Of a stretch of 61,183 bases of DNA, positions 34,923 to 47,095 are shown in pieces. Origin of the DNA: Lingula anatina. Its lineage: Eukaryota; Brachiopoda; Lingulata; Lingulida; Lingulidae. The stretch spans positions 7,880-69,062 of the forward strand of contig NW_019773642.1 in the NCBI RefSeq assembly GCF_001039355.2, written 5' to 3'. The notes beneath the pieces were generated by a model. The model made no database searches. It was not told where the DNA came from and saw nothing but the letters and a program-made list of their open reading frames with translations. Positions within the stretch are counted from its first letter, which is position 1. Each line of letters starts with the position of its first letter. Both the position numbers and the translations under genes were made by a program.

Positions 34923-36579
34923 CAGGGTTACCACTTAATATGGAATATTATTTTTTGGCGAGTAAATTTTCTACAAAATATCTAATTTCTCTCTAACTAC
35001 TTTAAATCCAAAACTGAGGTGTCACTCCATGTGTAGCCAGGTGTGTTACCTAATTACCACACAACTCTCGAAACAATTGATGCATGCAGCTGCATGTTCT
35101 GTGGTCAGAAATGTGAGGGGTGGTCCTTTCGGCAATTTCTGCCCTTGTATAAAAACGCATGGGTTTGGTCAAATTTTATATTGTATTTAGAGAAGCAACA
35201 AAGGGATCGCTCTGAAACTTGACAGGTACCTTAGTGAAGATATGGTTCGATAGCTAAGCAACACAGCTTACTATGGGATTCTCGCTCTCAGATAAAATGG
35301 CCAGAAACGGACAGTCATTGCCAGGTAATTCAAGATTTATCAGGAACCGTTTGTAAAGTCCTCCAAAGAAATGCTGCAACAGGGGCACCTTCTCCAATAC
35401 CTCGACCAGGGTGCCCGCGTATCACACCAAAAAGACAGGATCGCCTTCTCCTTAGAGGACGCCGTGCTGGTCGTACAAAGACAACCAGTGTCCTCAGAAA
35501 AGAGAGGCAGAATGTCATTCAAACGCCCGTTTCAAGGTCCCTCGTGAACAAGAGATTACTGAAAGCCGGTTATTTTGCACGAAGGCCAGTAGGGAAACCA
35601 CTGTTAACAGCAGGTCATATACAGCGACTTCTGCAATGGGCTGGGAACCACGTGCATTTGCAGCCAAAACATTGGAATCACGTCGTTTTCAGTGATGAGG
35701 CCAGATATGGATGTTTTAGGGTTGATGGTCGAATCCGTGTCCACCGACGTGTACGAGGGGCATAAAACGATGATTGTGTACTGCCTAGGGTGCAAACAGG
35801 GGATGGTAACGTCTCAGTTTGGGGCGCATTTCATGTCGGTGTCCAGAACCAGTTGGTTTTTCTAGGAGGCAACCTCATCCAGGATTCCTACAGAGACATA
35901 CTACTGCAAACAATGCCTCGATTGGTAAGAGTCATCTTCAGGAACAACTTTGTGTACCAGGACGACTGGGCAACCCCACATCGAGGCCGCAGAATCACTG
36001 TTTTTCTTCAAAACCAATGGGTTCAGCAACTGCCCTGGCCTGCAAACTCTCCAGATATGAACCCAATTGAAAAACTTGGGACAAAAATAACCCACAGAAT
36101 TAATAGCTATGGTCATCGGCCGGTAAATAGTGATGAACTGCAACAGGCAAATATCACTGCGTGGAATGATATCCCCATCCAAACTCTGAAAAACGTGTCA
36201 CAGGGTATGCCATGTAGGATGAGGGCGCTGCAAGCGGCTGCTGAAGGTCATACTCGCAGTTACTGACTTTTCATGATTTACTGTAGTGAGTTCTTTGACA
36301 GTGTAACATATCACTGTCCGGAGGCTATCATTTTCTTTAATATCTTATCTTAAAGTTAATACTGACATCAAACTGTTGATATGGTTTTCTGGGGGTGTTC
36401 CTTTCTTTTGAATGGCATCTTATGTCAGATTTGATATCATTGACCAAAATATCTCACAACAGAAGACTGGATGTTTTTATCACTCAGTGACATATTTTTT
36501 TAATGACTCAAGCCAAAAAATTAATCAGCACCCAAAAATAACAATGATAAAAAATATTCCATATTAAGTAGCAACCCTG
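34923..36579 (+). mobile_element. Nearly intact Tc1/mariner-type transposon
   Basis: 1657 bp bounded by inverted ends CAGGGTTACCACTTAATATG and CAGGGTTGCTACTTAATATG and flanked on both sides by TA, the family's target duplication. The transposase frame is readable from about 35411 to 36266: HTH region (RITPKRQDRLLL, TTSVLRKE), FSDEARYGCF (first Asp), YQDDWATPH (second Asp), SPDMNPIE (Glu, 34 residues later: DD34E) and a C-terminal GHTRSY. One in-frame TAA lies at 35763-35765, and the 5' part before about 35411 is shifted. It is recently inactivated. It lies in the leader intron of membrane-protein copy 2. Confidence 0.9.
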
Positions 36580-36901
36580 TATGGATACTTTTTTGACCGA
36601 ACCATGTTTCGCTAAAGCCAATAACAATCGAGTTGAGATAAGTCAATATTAAGACCTTGTTCAGATTTTGGGTAAAGACACGATGTTTATACAAATTGCA
36701 GAGTGGAAGAGATTCCTCAAAATCTGTCAACAGAACGATACAGGAGTCAGCCCAACGCTAGACCACCTGACTGTTCGTACTGATGGCGTCAGAAGTACAA
36801 GATACATGTAATAAATGACAACTCATTTTAGATATTATAGTTCAAGTACTAGTGCTCTGTCGTTCTATTCTCTGTGCATACAGTTATGTTAGGTTACTCA
36901 C

Positions 36902-37100
36902 CTTTTAAAGAACGAAGAAACCAATATAATGGATATAATGGTGAACTAGGGTCTCTAGTTTGATTTTGTCTGTACCTATAGGTTTTATCTTTATCGTAAT
37001 CAACAAAACTTATATTGGCTACTGAGCTCACTTTAGTTCACACTGTCATTTTTGTATATTGCGAAATATCTACTGTATCACGAGGTCGTGCGTCACATAT
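36902..37100 (-). promoter_or_regulatory. Leader exon and promoter of membrane-protein copy 2
   Basis: Homologous to 30857-31030, with donor AAAG/GTGAGT at 36902/36901, the GATAAAGATAAAACCTATAG block and a GCCAATATAAG-like motif kept as GCCAATATAAGTTTTG. Its distance from the coding exon is due mainly to the transposons. Confidence 0.5.
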
Positions 37101-39189
37101 AACAGCAACAGACAGTAAAATATATATAAACAATCTGTAGAGGGTATCTATAAGATAAGATGATGTCAAAAGAGATATATAGAGAGAGAGAGAGAAAGAG
37201 AGAGAGGGTGGGGTCGGAGTGAGTTAGGAGGGGAGCGGGGAGTGGAAATGGAGGACCTGCAGGATTCCTCCGCTCTGAATATGGGTTCCAAATTTTTCCT
37301 TGCGATCTTTCTTTTTATCTTTAATCTACAACAATGTATTGTCTCCGCCTTTGAGAACAAATTGCAAGTGCCAGCATAAAAAAACTGTTCCCACATTTTG
37401 CCCTTGTCTTACCCAGTCGCTCGGAAAGATTTTGGTACAAAGGAATAATAAGCTATTTTTAGAAAGGGATTAATTATTTGTTTTTAGGTCGAGCAACAGT
37501 ACACAATGCATACTAGTAAAAAAGGACTAAAAGGGTCAATTATTATTATTATTATTATCAAAGATAAATATTACATTTTATATAAAGATAAGTTATTAAA
37601 ATTTATAACTGGACTTTGCGTTGCGTCTCCCTCTGGGTGACTGCAGCAGGTCCACTAAAAGATGAACTATTATTCTTGTTACGTTATATGTACAGAAAAT
37701 GATTGGCCAGCCCCAATGCCCTGAACAGTTGAAACCTCAACCCCTGTTTGTTAAGGGAAATGGTCCATCACACACCTGCAGACTTCAGACATGTTGGAAA
37801 TACAAAGGGTGTCTTTGTTCAAAGAGGCGGACAGCGAAAGTCAAGCAGATGAGATATTATCGGTACGAGTCGAATATTGTTTGGTCCTGTGTGTTATATG
37901 TCCTTTTTATTTGAATCACGTATTTATATCAGTTTATATTAACAGCATAACTGCATGTTATCTGTGATGATACATATAATGTGGATAAAACAATCACAAT
38001 AGTATTACAGGCTATCAGCTTATTTCCACACTACGTTCAGGGAAGGGCATTCAGAACATGTTGATTCGCGGACTGACGGATCCGCGAACTAAATATGGCT
38101 GACTCACTTTAAAGCAGGTCGACTAATTCCCTGGTGGTCATCCCGCCTCCATACGCGCCGTCGCTGCAAGATCCTGGCATATGAACGTCGGAATAGGGAT
38201 TTAATCTGTCTAATGGCGCCTGTCGTTCTAAGGATAAGTGAAAAAGGGTGACGTTTTTGCACTTATGTTGCAATCATTTTTGCTTCAGTATGACATTACA
38301 CATAATTATATGTATATTATACCCGCTGAATCAAAATGTCTATATAAAAAAATCCGGAGGGCGTAAGTGCTATGCACCGCATTATGAAGTATTGAGCGGA
38401 CAACTGGGCGACCAACACGATTTGTGAACATTACAGCATTGCTTTTGCCTGCCTTCCTGTAACCTTATCGTACTTGGAGGAGCGATCTGTTTCATCGGTA
38501 ATTATCCCTAAGGTGCAGTCAAATAAATCTTAATTATCAAACTGTGGAGTCACTTTCCAAAGTTCCTGGGTTATTTATCACTTTGGATTAATTTTTTCAG
38601 CATTACACTAACGTGTTTATTGTAAACGACGAAGTTTTGGTCGCATTCAGATATTGAGAAAGGTACATCTCTTTCGGCTTCATTTCTCTAGGCTGATGTT
38701 TGAGAGAGAGAGAAAGAGGGAAGTTTGAGACAGGACCATATGGCATATCTTGGCATATCTTGGTCAGGAGATAAAATGCAAATGATACATGTCAATACAA
38801 ACACAATAATGTGGAGTGCAGTTATATGTTTATTTTAGTGTCGTATATTACATTATTAAAAATGGTAAAAATATAATTACAGCAGCGTTTGAGAGAAAAA
38901 TATACAGCCCAAGTTTCCAATTCTCCTACCTGCGCAGGCCTATTGGTTTTTTGCACATATACGAATAATTCTGATTCACTACAGGAAACACAGTGTCGAA
39001 ACCACTGCACTGATCGTGTATTCTTAGCTTTGATGTAGATTGAAATGATATGTAGATCGTTCAGTTAAGAGAAAATATAGCCGGACACACATTTGTATAT
39101 GCACGTACATAACATGTAGGTTTCACAATACATCATGAATATAACATTTTAAATTCCAAAAGACAAATTCACTAGTGTTTTCATAATTT
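37101..39189. other. Upstream flank of copy 2 and spacer to the third copy
   Basis: The part to about 37990 is paralogous to 31030-31690 and belongs to the tandem duplication unit (shared CACGAGGTCGTG, GAACAG.T.AAACCTCA..CCCC and a late ..GATAAAACAATCAC.ATA-type stretch). The rest shows no gene. An (ATT)n tract lies near 37540. Confidence 0.45.
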
Positions 39190-40245
39190 GTGGCGTGCAA
39201 CAACGTTGTCCAAGCCGTCTTTTACACAGCCTGTCCATACGACGACTGCATCCGGTCTCTTTACTCACGGGAGGGATCTCGATCTTTTGATGCCAATGAA
39301 ATGCATTCCGAGACTTGAATGCCAAACACGTTTGCTGCACCACCGGTTGCACGCCCGTAACTGCCAGGTATTAATTGACTTCTAGGTGCTTAAATGTATT
39401 TGTTGTCCATCCCACCTTCTCAGATTCCTTGCAAAAGAGGTACAAAAGAAACGAAAAGATGACGCCAAGTGCTAATGGGATGACTAGGAAGAAAACTACG
39501 TACCGCCAAGAACGAGCGTTGTTCGTGACGTCCATATCGTCATCGTGTGAGTAGGACGCAGGCGCTTCGATGACGACAACTTCCGCTGAATTTATCTCCA
39601 GTGGGTAATAGCAGTGAGTCACATGATTACATGATGACTTCATAAGGCCGTCCGTGACATCATAGATGGTGCGGTTCAACCGGAAGTGAGCAAGGACGAC
39701 GTTTGAGTTGTACAGGAAAAAGTTGGCGAAAAGAAAATAGTAATCATCGGCTTCTTCTATATGTAGAGTGTAAGTTGAAAACTGCTCGTCCCAGGAGCAA
39801 CGACCACAGCTTGCTTCGACAACGCGAGAGTAGATGTAACAATTTCCGCAATCAATCTTGTTCTCACTATTAATCCATTTGTCGAGATTGTCTCTGCCTC
39901 GTATCACGAACATGGTAATTTTGCTGCCTGTAAAATCGCTACACACTCGTTGCTCGATGGTCGACCCTGGAAGCAGATAATAACCGTAATACTCGTATTT
40001 GTCAGGTTGCAAGTTTATCGTTGTGTCGTACGTATACGGCGCTGCCGTGGCATTATAGACGACCCTGGGCACGTGCTTGAACAAATACGCATTGAAGTTG
40101 CTTTGTGACCTCATGCCTTCACCTATAAACGTGGTAGTGTCAAAGCGCGCATGTCCGTAGGAGCGACGTTGACTTGTTTGGTAGCGTTGTATTTTAAGTA
40201 CAGCACTTCACTAGTCATTACTGTAATAATGATGATATATTATCA
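39190..40245 (-). pseudogene. Membrane-protein copy 3, pseudogene
   Basis: The ectodomain and second membrane segment are well preserved (LLPGSTIEQRVC, RGRDNLDKWI, CGNCYIYSRVVE, RLNRTIYDVT, SWRYVVFFLVIPLALG). Upstream, a short deletion in the equivalent of RALTKDTTTLLGDG shifts the frame (GCTTTGACACTACC against GCTTTGACCAAAGACACGACC), and the Gly-rich N terminus is absent: homology stops near 40245. After FCKESEK the tail breaks into several frames; remnants of IPPVSKE and the last codons are visible to about 39190. Probably non-functional. Confidence 0.8.
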
Positions 40246-40304
40246 AACTTGCTCGAAAAGGAAAATGATTTCCGATTTTTATAATTGGCTAAATAAACTC
40301 TTAA

Positions 40305-40348
40305 TTATCTTATCTTATCTTATCTTATCTTATCTTATCTTATCTTAT
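40305..40348. repeat. (TTATC)n microsatellite
   Basis: About eight pentanucleotide units next to the truncated end of membrane-protein copy 3. Confidence 0.9.
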
Positions 40349-40371
40349 AAGGGGTCACAATGTTTCAAGTC

Positions 40372-40560
40372 CCTTTCAAACTTGACGGCGTCCTTTCTAT
40401 GTCCCGTTTGAGAGTAAAACGAATATTTTCGTGCCGACAACTGGCCAATCGCTGAGCATTCATTCTGCAACCAAAACGATGCTTGTGCCTCATTTCTACG
40501 ACCACAGCGATGCCAGTTTCATGGGCGCACAAAGGACGCAGAAAGGACGCCGTCCAGTGT
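40372..40560. repeat. Dispersed repeat shared with 56445-56560, with palindromic part
   Basis: The reverse complement shares GGTTGCAGAATG, GCTCA..GAT, AGTTGTCGGCACG and GACGCAGAAAGG-type words in the same order with 56445-56560. Within this copy, GACGGCGTCCTTTCT at the left is inverted as AGAAAGGACGCCGTC at the right. Confidence 0.55.
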
Positions 40561-41821
40561 AAAGGGGATTTAACTTACGTTATGTTCAACCATTCATTTC
40601 AAGACATAGATGGGGAGATTGGAATTTGTCATAAAATGTTGATACAATTTATGAAACAATTTCATGGGGTCTGCATAACCTACGTAAACTTATTTATAGC
40701 ATATTATTGACAGTATAAAATAACTCATGACATGAAAAACCGACGTGGGGAGCAAAAACGACATTTTGACTGTTCGTACCAACTGTAAAATGATAAAAGT
40801 AGAAAAGAATATTGAAGAATTAGGCAGTTTAATATTTCAGAAATACGCCTGTGTGGTTCTCATTTGTTAAACAGTAGGAGTAAATGCAGTATTAATCTTA
40901 GCGTTTTGGTTTGCCATCTGATTGAGATTTTTTAATATATATACTTTTCCAAATATGTATCATATGAACAATTTTCACAGATAGTTGAAGGCAAGAAATC
41001 TTATTTGTCTCGTTTTCTTTCATTTTAATGTAACATTAAGACATAAGTGTTGGCGCACAAAGCGAAAGACAACCAATGAAAATAGTTACCATGTGGCGTG
41101 TAAATACTTTTATCTTTTATTGTTTGTTGTCCGTTTTGTGAGCAAACGCCTTATTCTTTCGGTATACTACATTGCACTAAGAAGGAAAAGTAGGGCGAGT
41201 TGAGGTTTCTTTGTCTTGAAAGCGTTTGTTGAAATTGTTTATTTGATACATACGTCACCGGTACATATGTTACCAAATAATATGAAGGTATTGTTTTCTG
41301 ATTTTATTGTTTGTTCTCTGTTGTCGCGAGTCTGTGGTTGCGTGCGACGCTGTATATAGCGGAGAATTGCCTCGTATATTCTGCATTCTATTAATCAGTA
41401 TGCCCAGTTATTTAGAGTGACTATCCACGGGATTAAACCACCAAAATGGATTTTTCTGTAAAAGACACTTTTCTCCTACTCAATAAATATTTCTCGACCC
41501 GTTTTTGCTCTTTAATTCGATGTCTTGTTTCATTTAAGTTTAATTATTTAGATCTAAAAGGCCATTTATATTTCCATGACCTTCAGCGGGCAAAAATTGT
41601 TTTCCTCTTCATAATAGAAAATATAGGCGCGGTCCTCTGTCGTGAACATGTATAATACAAGTCCCAGTTTCAAAATGAATAGATAAATAAATGGATGAAT
41701 AAATAAATAAGTTATTTTGCTTGAGAGTGATGTTACACTACTCCTGATAGGATAAGATGTGCCATTGTGGCCATCTAACCTTGATAATTAAGTTCTTAGC
41801 CAGGAAAGAGCTGACTTATTA

Positions 41822-41861
<40 letters not shown>

Positions 41862-43301
41862 GGGGGCCAGACGTTGCGAGCTGTCATAGATACCTCACAA
41901 GGCTGAAAGATAATGTGTTTTTTTTTTCAAACGCGTGGAGAGTCACTGTAAGTTGAGACATTTTCTTATATAATAACATAAACATAACACACATACGTAC
42001 TTCAGATCTCAGAACTTTATTGAAAAAAATCATTTGGACTAGTGCTACGTAAATGTCATTTTGCCAACAGATGTTTTGCGAATGCTTTAAAATAGATGAA
42101 AATAAATAAATAATTATTTATTTTAATGTTGTTTTCGTCTGTGTTCAGATACCCAGTATACAGTACAAAGTGTGACAGTGTTATAGTTGTGTCGTGCATA
42201 GGCGATGTCGTTGTTGTGAACACATTACTCAGCTACTGCATTCCATATTTACATAACTAGTAGTAGAAGAAGCAGTTTATTTCCGTGTATGTGTGGCAAT
42301 ATACACAACAAAAAGTAAAAACTACACAAATGTACCAGAGCTAATTACATAGCGCTGTTACTAAATTAATTATACATGTAGATACTGGGAATACGCTTTG
42401 TGTACAAAATCTACAACTTCCAAGGGGCCTTCACATAGCTCATACATAGGGTGCACTATTAAAGCATAGTTCAGACTGCTCTCACGTATTTGACTTCATT
42501 GTCGAACTAGCGAAGGAGCCCGGCTGAAAGCAAGAAGGTGACCCTCTCACCGCTTTTTTATCAATAATGTCAGCCATTAGCACAGGAAGCAGTGAGATAA
42601 GGGGACCCCCAGCCTGATGCACATTCTTTATCTGATAGGCTAATCCGGTGTAGGATAGAGAGTATCAAGAATTCCCCTACCCTGTTTTAAATCGTCACCT
42701 TTTTCTCCTCCCTTTCCCTACCCATATTTATGTTTGAAAAAGAAAATGCAATTTTGGAATATTTTGTAGTATCGAGAACAAAATGCAGGGGAGGATGGAG
42801 GCCGTCTGCAGGGTCTTCTGGAAGACTGTCAGAATTTTTCAAGTTTACCTTGATGGACATCTAATTTTTTATGACGGAAGTTGGTCGAAAATGAAGGATG
42901 GATCAATAAAGATAATTAGGAAGACTGTCAGAAAATGTTAGCCCCTGAATTTTTCTTTAGCGGACTTTTTAACTCTTGGATGAGACAGTAGGGGCTCATT
43001 TTTGTCCACCTCCTCATCTACAGTACACTGTACACAAGATCCTTTTACACATTTGGTTTAACGAACTGTCCGTAAAACATACACATGGTGGGAATGTGTT
43101 TCTTTTTCGGATACAGTATGAGTAACATACACTTGTATATTTAACCATGAACACATACGGGGATAGATCCTATTGATATACAATACCCTGTATATAATGT
43201 GTAACGTAAAGCATTACATATATCATGCATTGATGGTTCCAATAATACGAGTATCTGAATAACAAAAGTTCCCGTAAATGTCTATTGAAAGGAAATACAT
43301 C
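40561..43301. other. Intergenic, no gene seen
   Basis: AT-rich DNA with a (GT)n microsatellite at about 41825-41857 and no splice-supported or domain-bearing frame. The part near 43000-43300 is the 3' flank of the IAP gene. Confidence 0.45.
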
Positions 43302-44718
43302 TTAAGCAGGATACGTTTTCACGAGTGCCGTTATCCTTCCGCCACAGACGGGACAAAAAGATAGGTGTCGCTTACAATTGTCACAAGACACAATGTGCGC
43401 ACAAGGTAAAATTAAGACATCAGCATCGGCCGCTTTACAAATTTTACACAGTTTCAGTTCTTTGAGACGTTGGTTTTCCTTTCTGATATCTTCATAAGGG
43501 TCCTCTGTCTTCGTCTTCCCTTCGTCTTTCAACTTTTCTTTCTTTTCGGGTGTTGTGAGCGCAGATGCACCTTCGACAGGGGATTCAGTGTCACGTGGTT
43601 TGCTGTCAGATGACTGTAGTTCAAATACAGCGTCTAAAAGAGCTGGTGCATTTGGGAAGTCATCTCCTGAAATGAGTGTTTTGAGATTTATATGTTGTGA
43701 ATAACTGCATCAATTTCTACTTGTAAAAATGAAAATAAAGATAGTCGAATAGAAAGTCTACTAGTAAAATTAACTGTCCAGTAAGTTTTACATAGGCATT
43801 AATGTACACATTATATATATTTGGAGTGCACATACAAACAGCTGCTTTCTTTTTTCTTATAATAAAAAGAAAAATCAAGTACCAAGTGTATCCCATCTTT
43901 GTTGAATGGCCTGCTTCACCACGGATTCCTCAAAACCCACATCTAACGCAGCACGAGCATAGGGTTTTCTTAATTCAGCACTCAGTGTTCGTGGGCCAGA
44001 ATGAAAATGAATAAAATATTTGTCAACGCTCAATTAACATATCTGGTTATGGTTTTCGAGGAAAATATTCGATCTATTTGCATTTTTTCTGTTTGGAAAT
44101 GTGAATATTAAAGGCGAATAAAAGGTATAAGGCTTTCATACAGTATTTAGCATCACTGGCAGTTATAAAATGGAAATAAAAATTCTTGATGTAAATGACT
44201 GTGTTGGAGTGGCCCTTACATGTATAAGAGAAAATTGGGTCCTTTGTCACCTAGGTAAGATGACTCATTTTAACGACCGCCTCGAGATGTTTTCTTAACT
44301 GCATTAAGAGCTTTGGAAAAATAGCATCGTTTTTTTTTTCGCCGAAGCGTATGCAGGTCCACCTGCCGTTCGTTTTCCTAACAAAGACCTGGTCGATACG
44401 CTACTACAATACTGCTCTTCTTTCACACACAAGATCAAATTAAACAAAGACATAAACGCTACACCATCTGCTTAGCCACTTATGCGTATGCATATGCATT
44501 GTGGAAATGCCATATTTAGTTTCTATCGTAGATTTCACCCAGTGTTATATCCACAGAAATGTCATCATGTACACGTACTTTGAGAAGATGGTGCACCCCC
44601 CTGTTCGCCTCCCGGGATACCAGGCGGTGATCCCTGAAATGAAATAGAAATATACATATATTCTAAACTGATAATAATTTTAAAAAAATAATAATAATAA
44701 ATGTAAATTAATAAAGGA

Positions 44719-44776
<58 letters not shown>

Positions 44777-45864
44777 TGTAAATTAATAAAGGAAATAATA
44801 ATAATAAAAATAATAAATTTATCTAATCAGCACCAGTTTGAATACATTCTTAATAAAATGTAGAAACCTGGGCGTGATGATTGAGGCATCTGACAACTCA
44901 AGTTAATCAAAAGTATTCAAAAGTAAGTTGCACTTCGGCTGAACAGGGATTGCTCTTTATCAGAGGCCGGCTGAGCGATAACGTTTAAGTCAATACTGTG
45001 AAAACTTCTCGCCAGACGCTAGAGAAAATGTGCATTGCATCAGCGCATAGAGATAACTGTTAAAAGCTATTGGTTGGTTCAAACTGTGGCACTGGTAGAG
45101 GATAACCTGGATTTATTTTCGTGTTTCACATTAACGTCATTCTTATGGCTGGATAATAAAACTGAAATACACCAAACATTAGTAGGTTGTGTCGGTTTTA
45201 ATAGAGGTTGCTGAGTAATTATCGTGCATAAACTCATGACCGCGATCTAAATATAGCTGTTGGAGAAGCCTCTCATGTATATATGCATATTGCGCATACA
45301 TTTGCCTGTATGTGTGTTTATCAAGAAAACATTTCTATTAAATTGCGTTTAAAAATACTTCAAAACTTCCACTTGATAACTTCATATTTAAGGACACGAT
45401 TGATATACCAAGTAAACCTGTATGCAGTAGATTTTGCCGAGGAAATATCTGTGAAAACCCAGAAAAATTAATCGTTTCTCTGGTACGTACATGTACACTG
45501 CATGTAATACACTTACCCGTCCAGACCTCACAACGCTCCGTATGAACTCTAGTCCTTTACATTGTTTTAAAAATCCACATTTAGGAAACCATCTGGCGTG
45601 TTCTCTCCACGGTTCGTCTCCAACTTCCCAGTTCTTCAACCCGCCGTTGCAGAAAAAACATTTTACATTGTCATTAAAACCCGCGTAGAAAAATCCTGCC
45701 TCTGCGAGCGATGCTGGCGTTTGGTCTTTTTCGGGAGGCCATGATTCATAGGTCGATAGTCTGGCGTGAATGGTGGCAAAAGACGGGTGACGTGCTCTTT
45801 CGTATACCACGGGGTTTTCGTCGAGATTAGGTAGGTCTCCTGGACGACGAGGTGGCTGATGCAT
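43302..45864 (-). CDS. Inhibitor of apoptosis protein: BIR, UBA and RING (4 exons)
   Basis: Exons 45864-45517 (BIR), 44633-about 44579 (Gly/Pro linker), about 43968-43883 (UBA start) and 43666-43302 (UBA end, linker coil, RING), roughly 285 residues. The BIR (about 26-104) has Cys69, Cys72, His89 and Cys96 within CFFCNGGLKNW...DEPWREHARWFPKC. The UBA reads ARAALDVGFEESVVKQAIQQ then DDFPNAPALLDAVFEL across a phase-1 intron. The C-terminal RING has CKIC...CAHIV.C..C......CPVC. Such proteins bind caspases or IAP-binding motifs through the BIR and ubiquitinate through the RING. The linker-UBA junction is uncertain: donor AAA/GTACGT (44579) is phase 1, but the acceptor needs phase 2; a downstream AC/GTGTAC donor (exon end 44575) would fit. 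Acceptors at 43968 or 43980 both keep the frame. Only one BIR, shorter than the usual two- or three-BIR forms. Confidence 0.85.
44690..44815. repeat. (AAT)n microsatellite with duplicated flank
   Basis: About 17 AAT units. The block AAATGTAAATTAATAAAGGA appears on both sides of the tract, suggesting slippage or unequal exchange. It lies in the IAP first intron. Confidence 0.85.
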
Positions 45865-46097
45865 TCGTGAATAAAATGGCCGCTATGACTTTGAAAAATC
45901 CCCTAGTTTTCGTTTATGGCGGTACGTCTTTGTATAAATTTACTCACGATAGGTCATAAGGTTATTCAGTACCGAGTATTTCCGGTGGTTCGACGGACTG
46001 ATCTGACTCCTACCAAGGAGTTATAACAGATAACACGCGTGGGGCAGAGCCCGTTTTACGGTCTCTCATTGATCGGAATGAATAGCACCCAGAGAAC

Positions 46098-46500
46098 AAT
46101 GGGTGACTACCCTCTACCAGGGCGAGTGATAGATTTTTTTACAGATATTCACAGATATGTCTCTAGCTAGATAGATGGTCATTTAGGGCTCAGTAGCTGA
46201 TAATTGTTTGCATAACTGCTCAGGCACTGCCACTTAGCAGGTCCAGTCTAAGTCTGCGTGACATCAATCAAGACAGTTAATTACTCTGACTTCAATCACT
46301 TGCTCTTCTGTGACAGATAAAAAAGCCTTAGACTGAATGCGTAACGAGCAGTTATCACATCGTTTTGAAGCTCAGCTCATGCAAAGCAAGTACAAAGCCT
46401 TTGGCGCGCGCGCAGAGATAATTGTTTCCACATGGGATTTCTCAACAGGGTGAGTTGTAAAAAAATCACTCGCCCTGGTAGAGGGTAATGGGTGACTATC
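46098..46500. repeat. MITE with ACCCTCTACCAGGGCGAGTG ends
   Basis: Arms of about 45 bp are inverted copies: GGGTGACTACCCTCTACCAG at the left and, as reverse complement of the right arm, a form differing by TC and AT changes, both followed by GGCGAGTGAT and a T run. The interior shares GATATTCAC.GATATGTCTCT and AGATAGATGGTCATTTA with the element at 8096-8246. Non-coding. Confidence 0.7.
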
Positions 46501-46843
46501 TCTGTCACGGTCTCGTTTAAATCTCGTTTTCCGGAAAAGGTGCCTTCAGAAGTTTTTTCGAGAGTACACAAAGAGAAAAGCATTCAAAAGTTCGTTAAAA
46601 TGAGAGAAGTACAAAGTGCAGAGGATATGATGTTGGATAAGGTTCTCAAAAACAGGTAAAAGCTTTTAAAAGCATAACTACAGCTTTTAAATTACACTTA
46701 ACGTAATTTTCCAATACTAAGTTTTCTTTAAGTTTTCTATAGACCCTTAACTTGGGCTTTTTTAACACGGCTTCCTTCCATACTCTCTCTTACAGTTTAA
46801 ATAATATATTCTTTATAACGCCAACATCAAAAGAAACTAAAAT

Positions 46844-47095
46844 TTAATCATTAAACAAATGCTCCAATTCACAAACAGCTAAAACTTGAGAGACCTGAGC
46901 ACACCAAGTAATGTTACCCTCTTTTACCAAGTCATAATCTCTAAGGAAAATTTGTTTTGTGATCCTATCGTCACTCATGTTCAAAAGTCTGTTCCACAAT
47001 CTTATAAGGTGAAACCATCTTTTATACTTAGTATTCATCCAACCTATATCTCCTTCTATGGCCAGAAGAGTAGTAAATCTGTGCACCCCACATAA
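46844..47095 (-). pseudogene. Fragment of a non-LTR retrotransposon ORF2
   Basis: Encodes GVHRFTTLLAIEGDIGWM, then YKRWFHLIRLWNRL and SDDRITKQIFLRDYDL. This run is typical of the region after the reverse transcriptase domain in LINE ORF2 proteins. It begins at a GTG within a longer unsupported frame and stops after about 80 residues. No RT motifs nearby, so this is an isolated relic. It differs from the LINE at 50640-52500. Confidence 0.65.
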
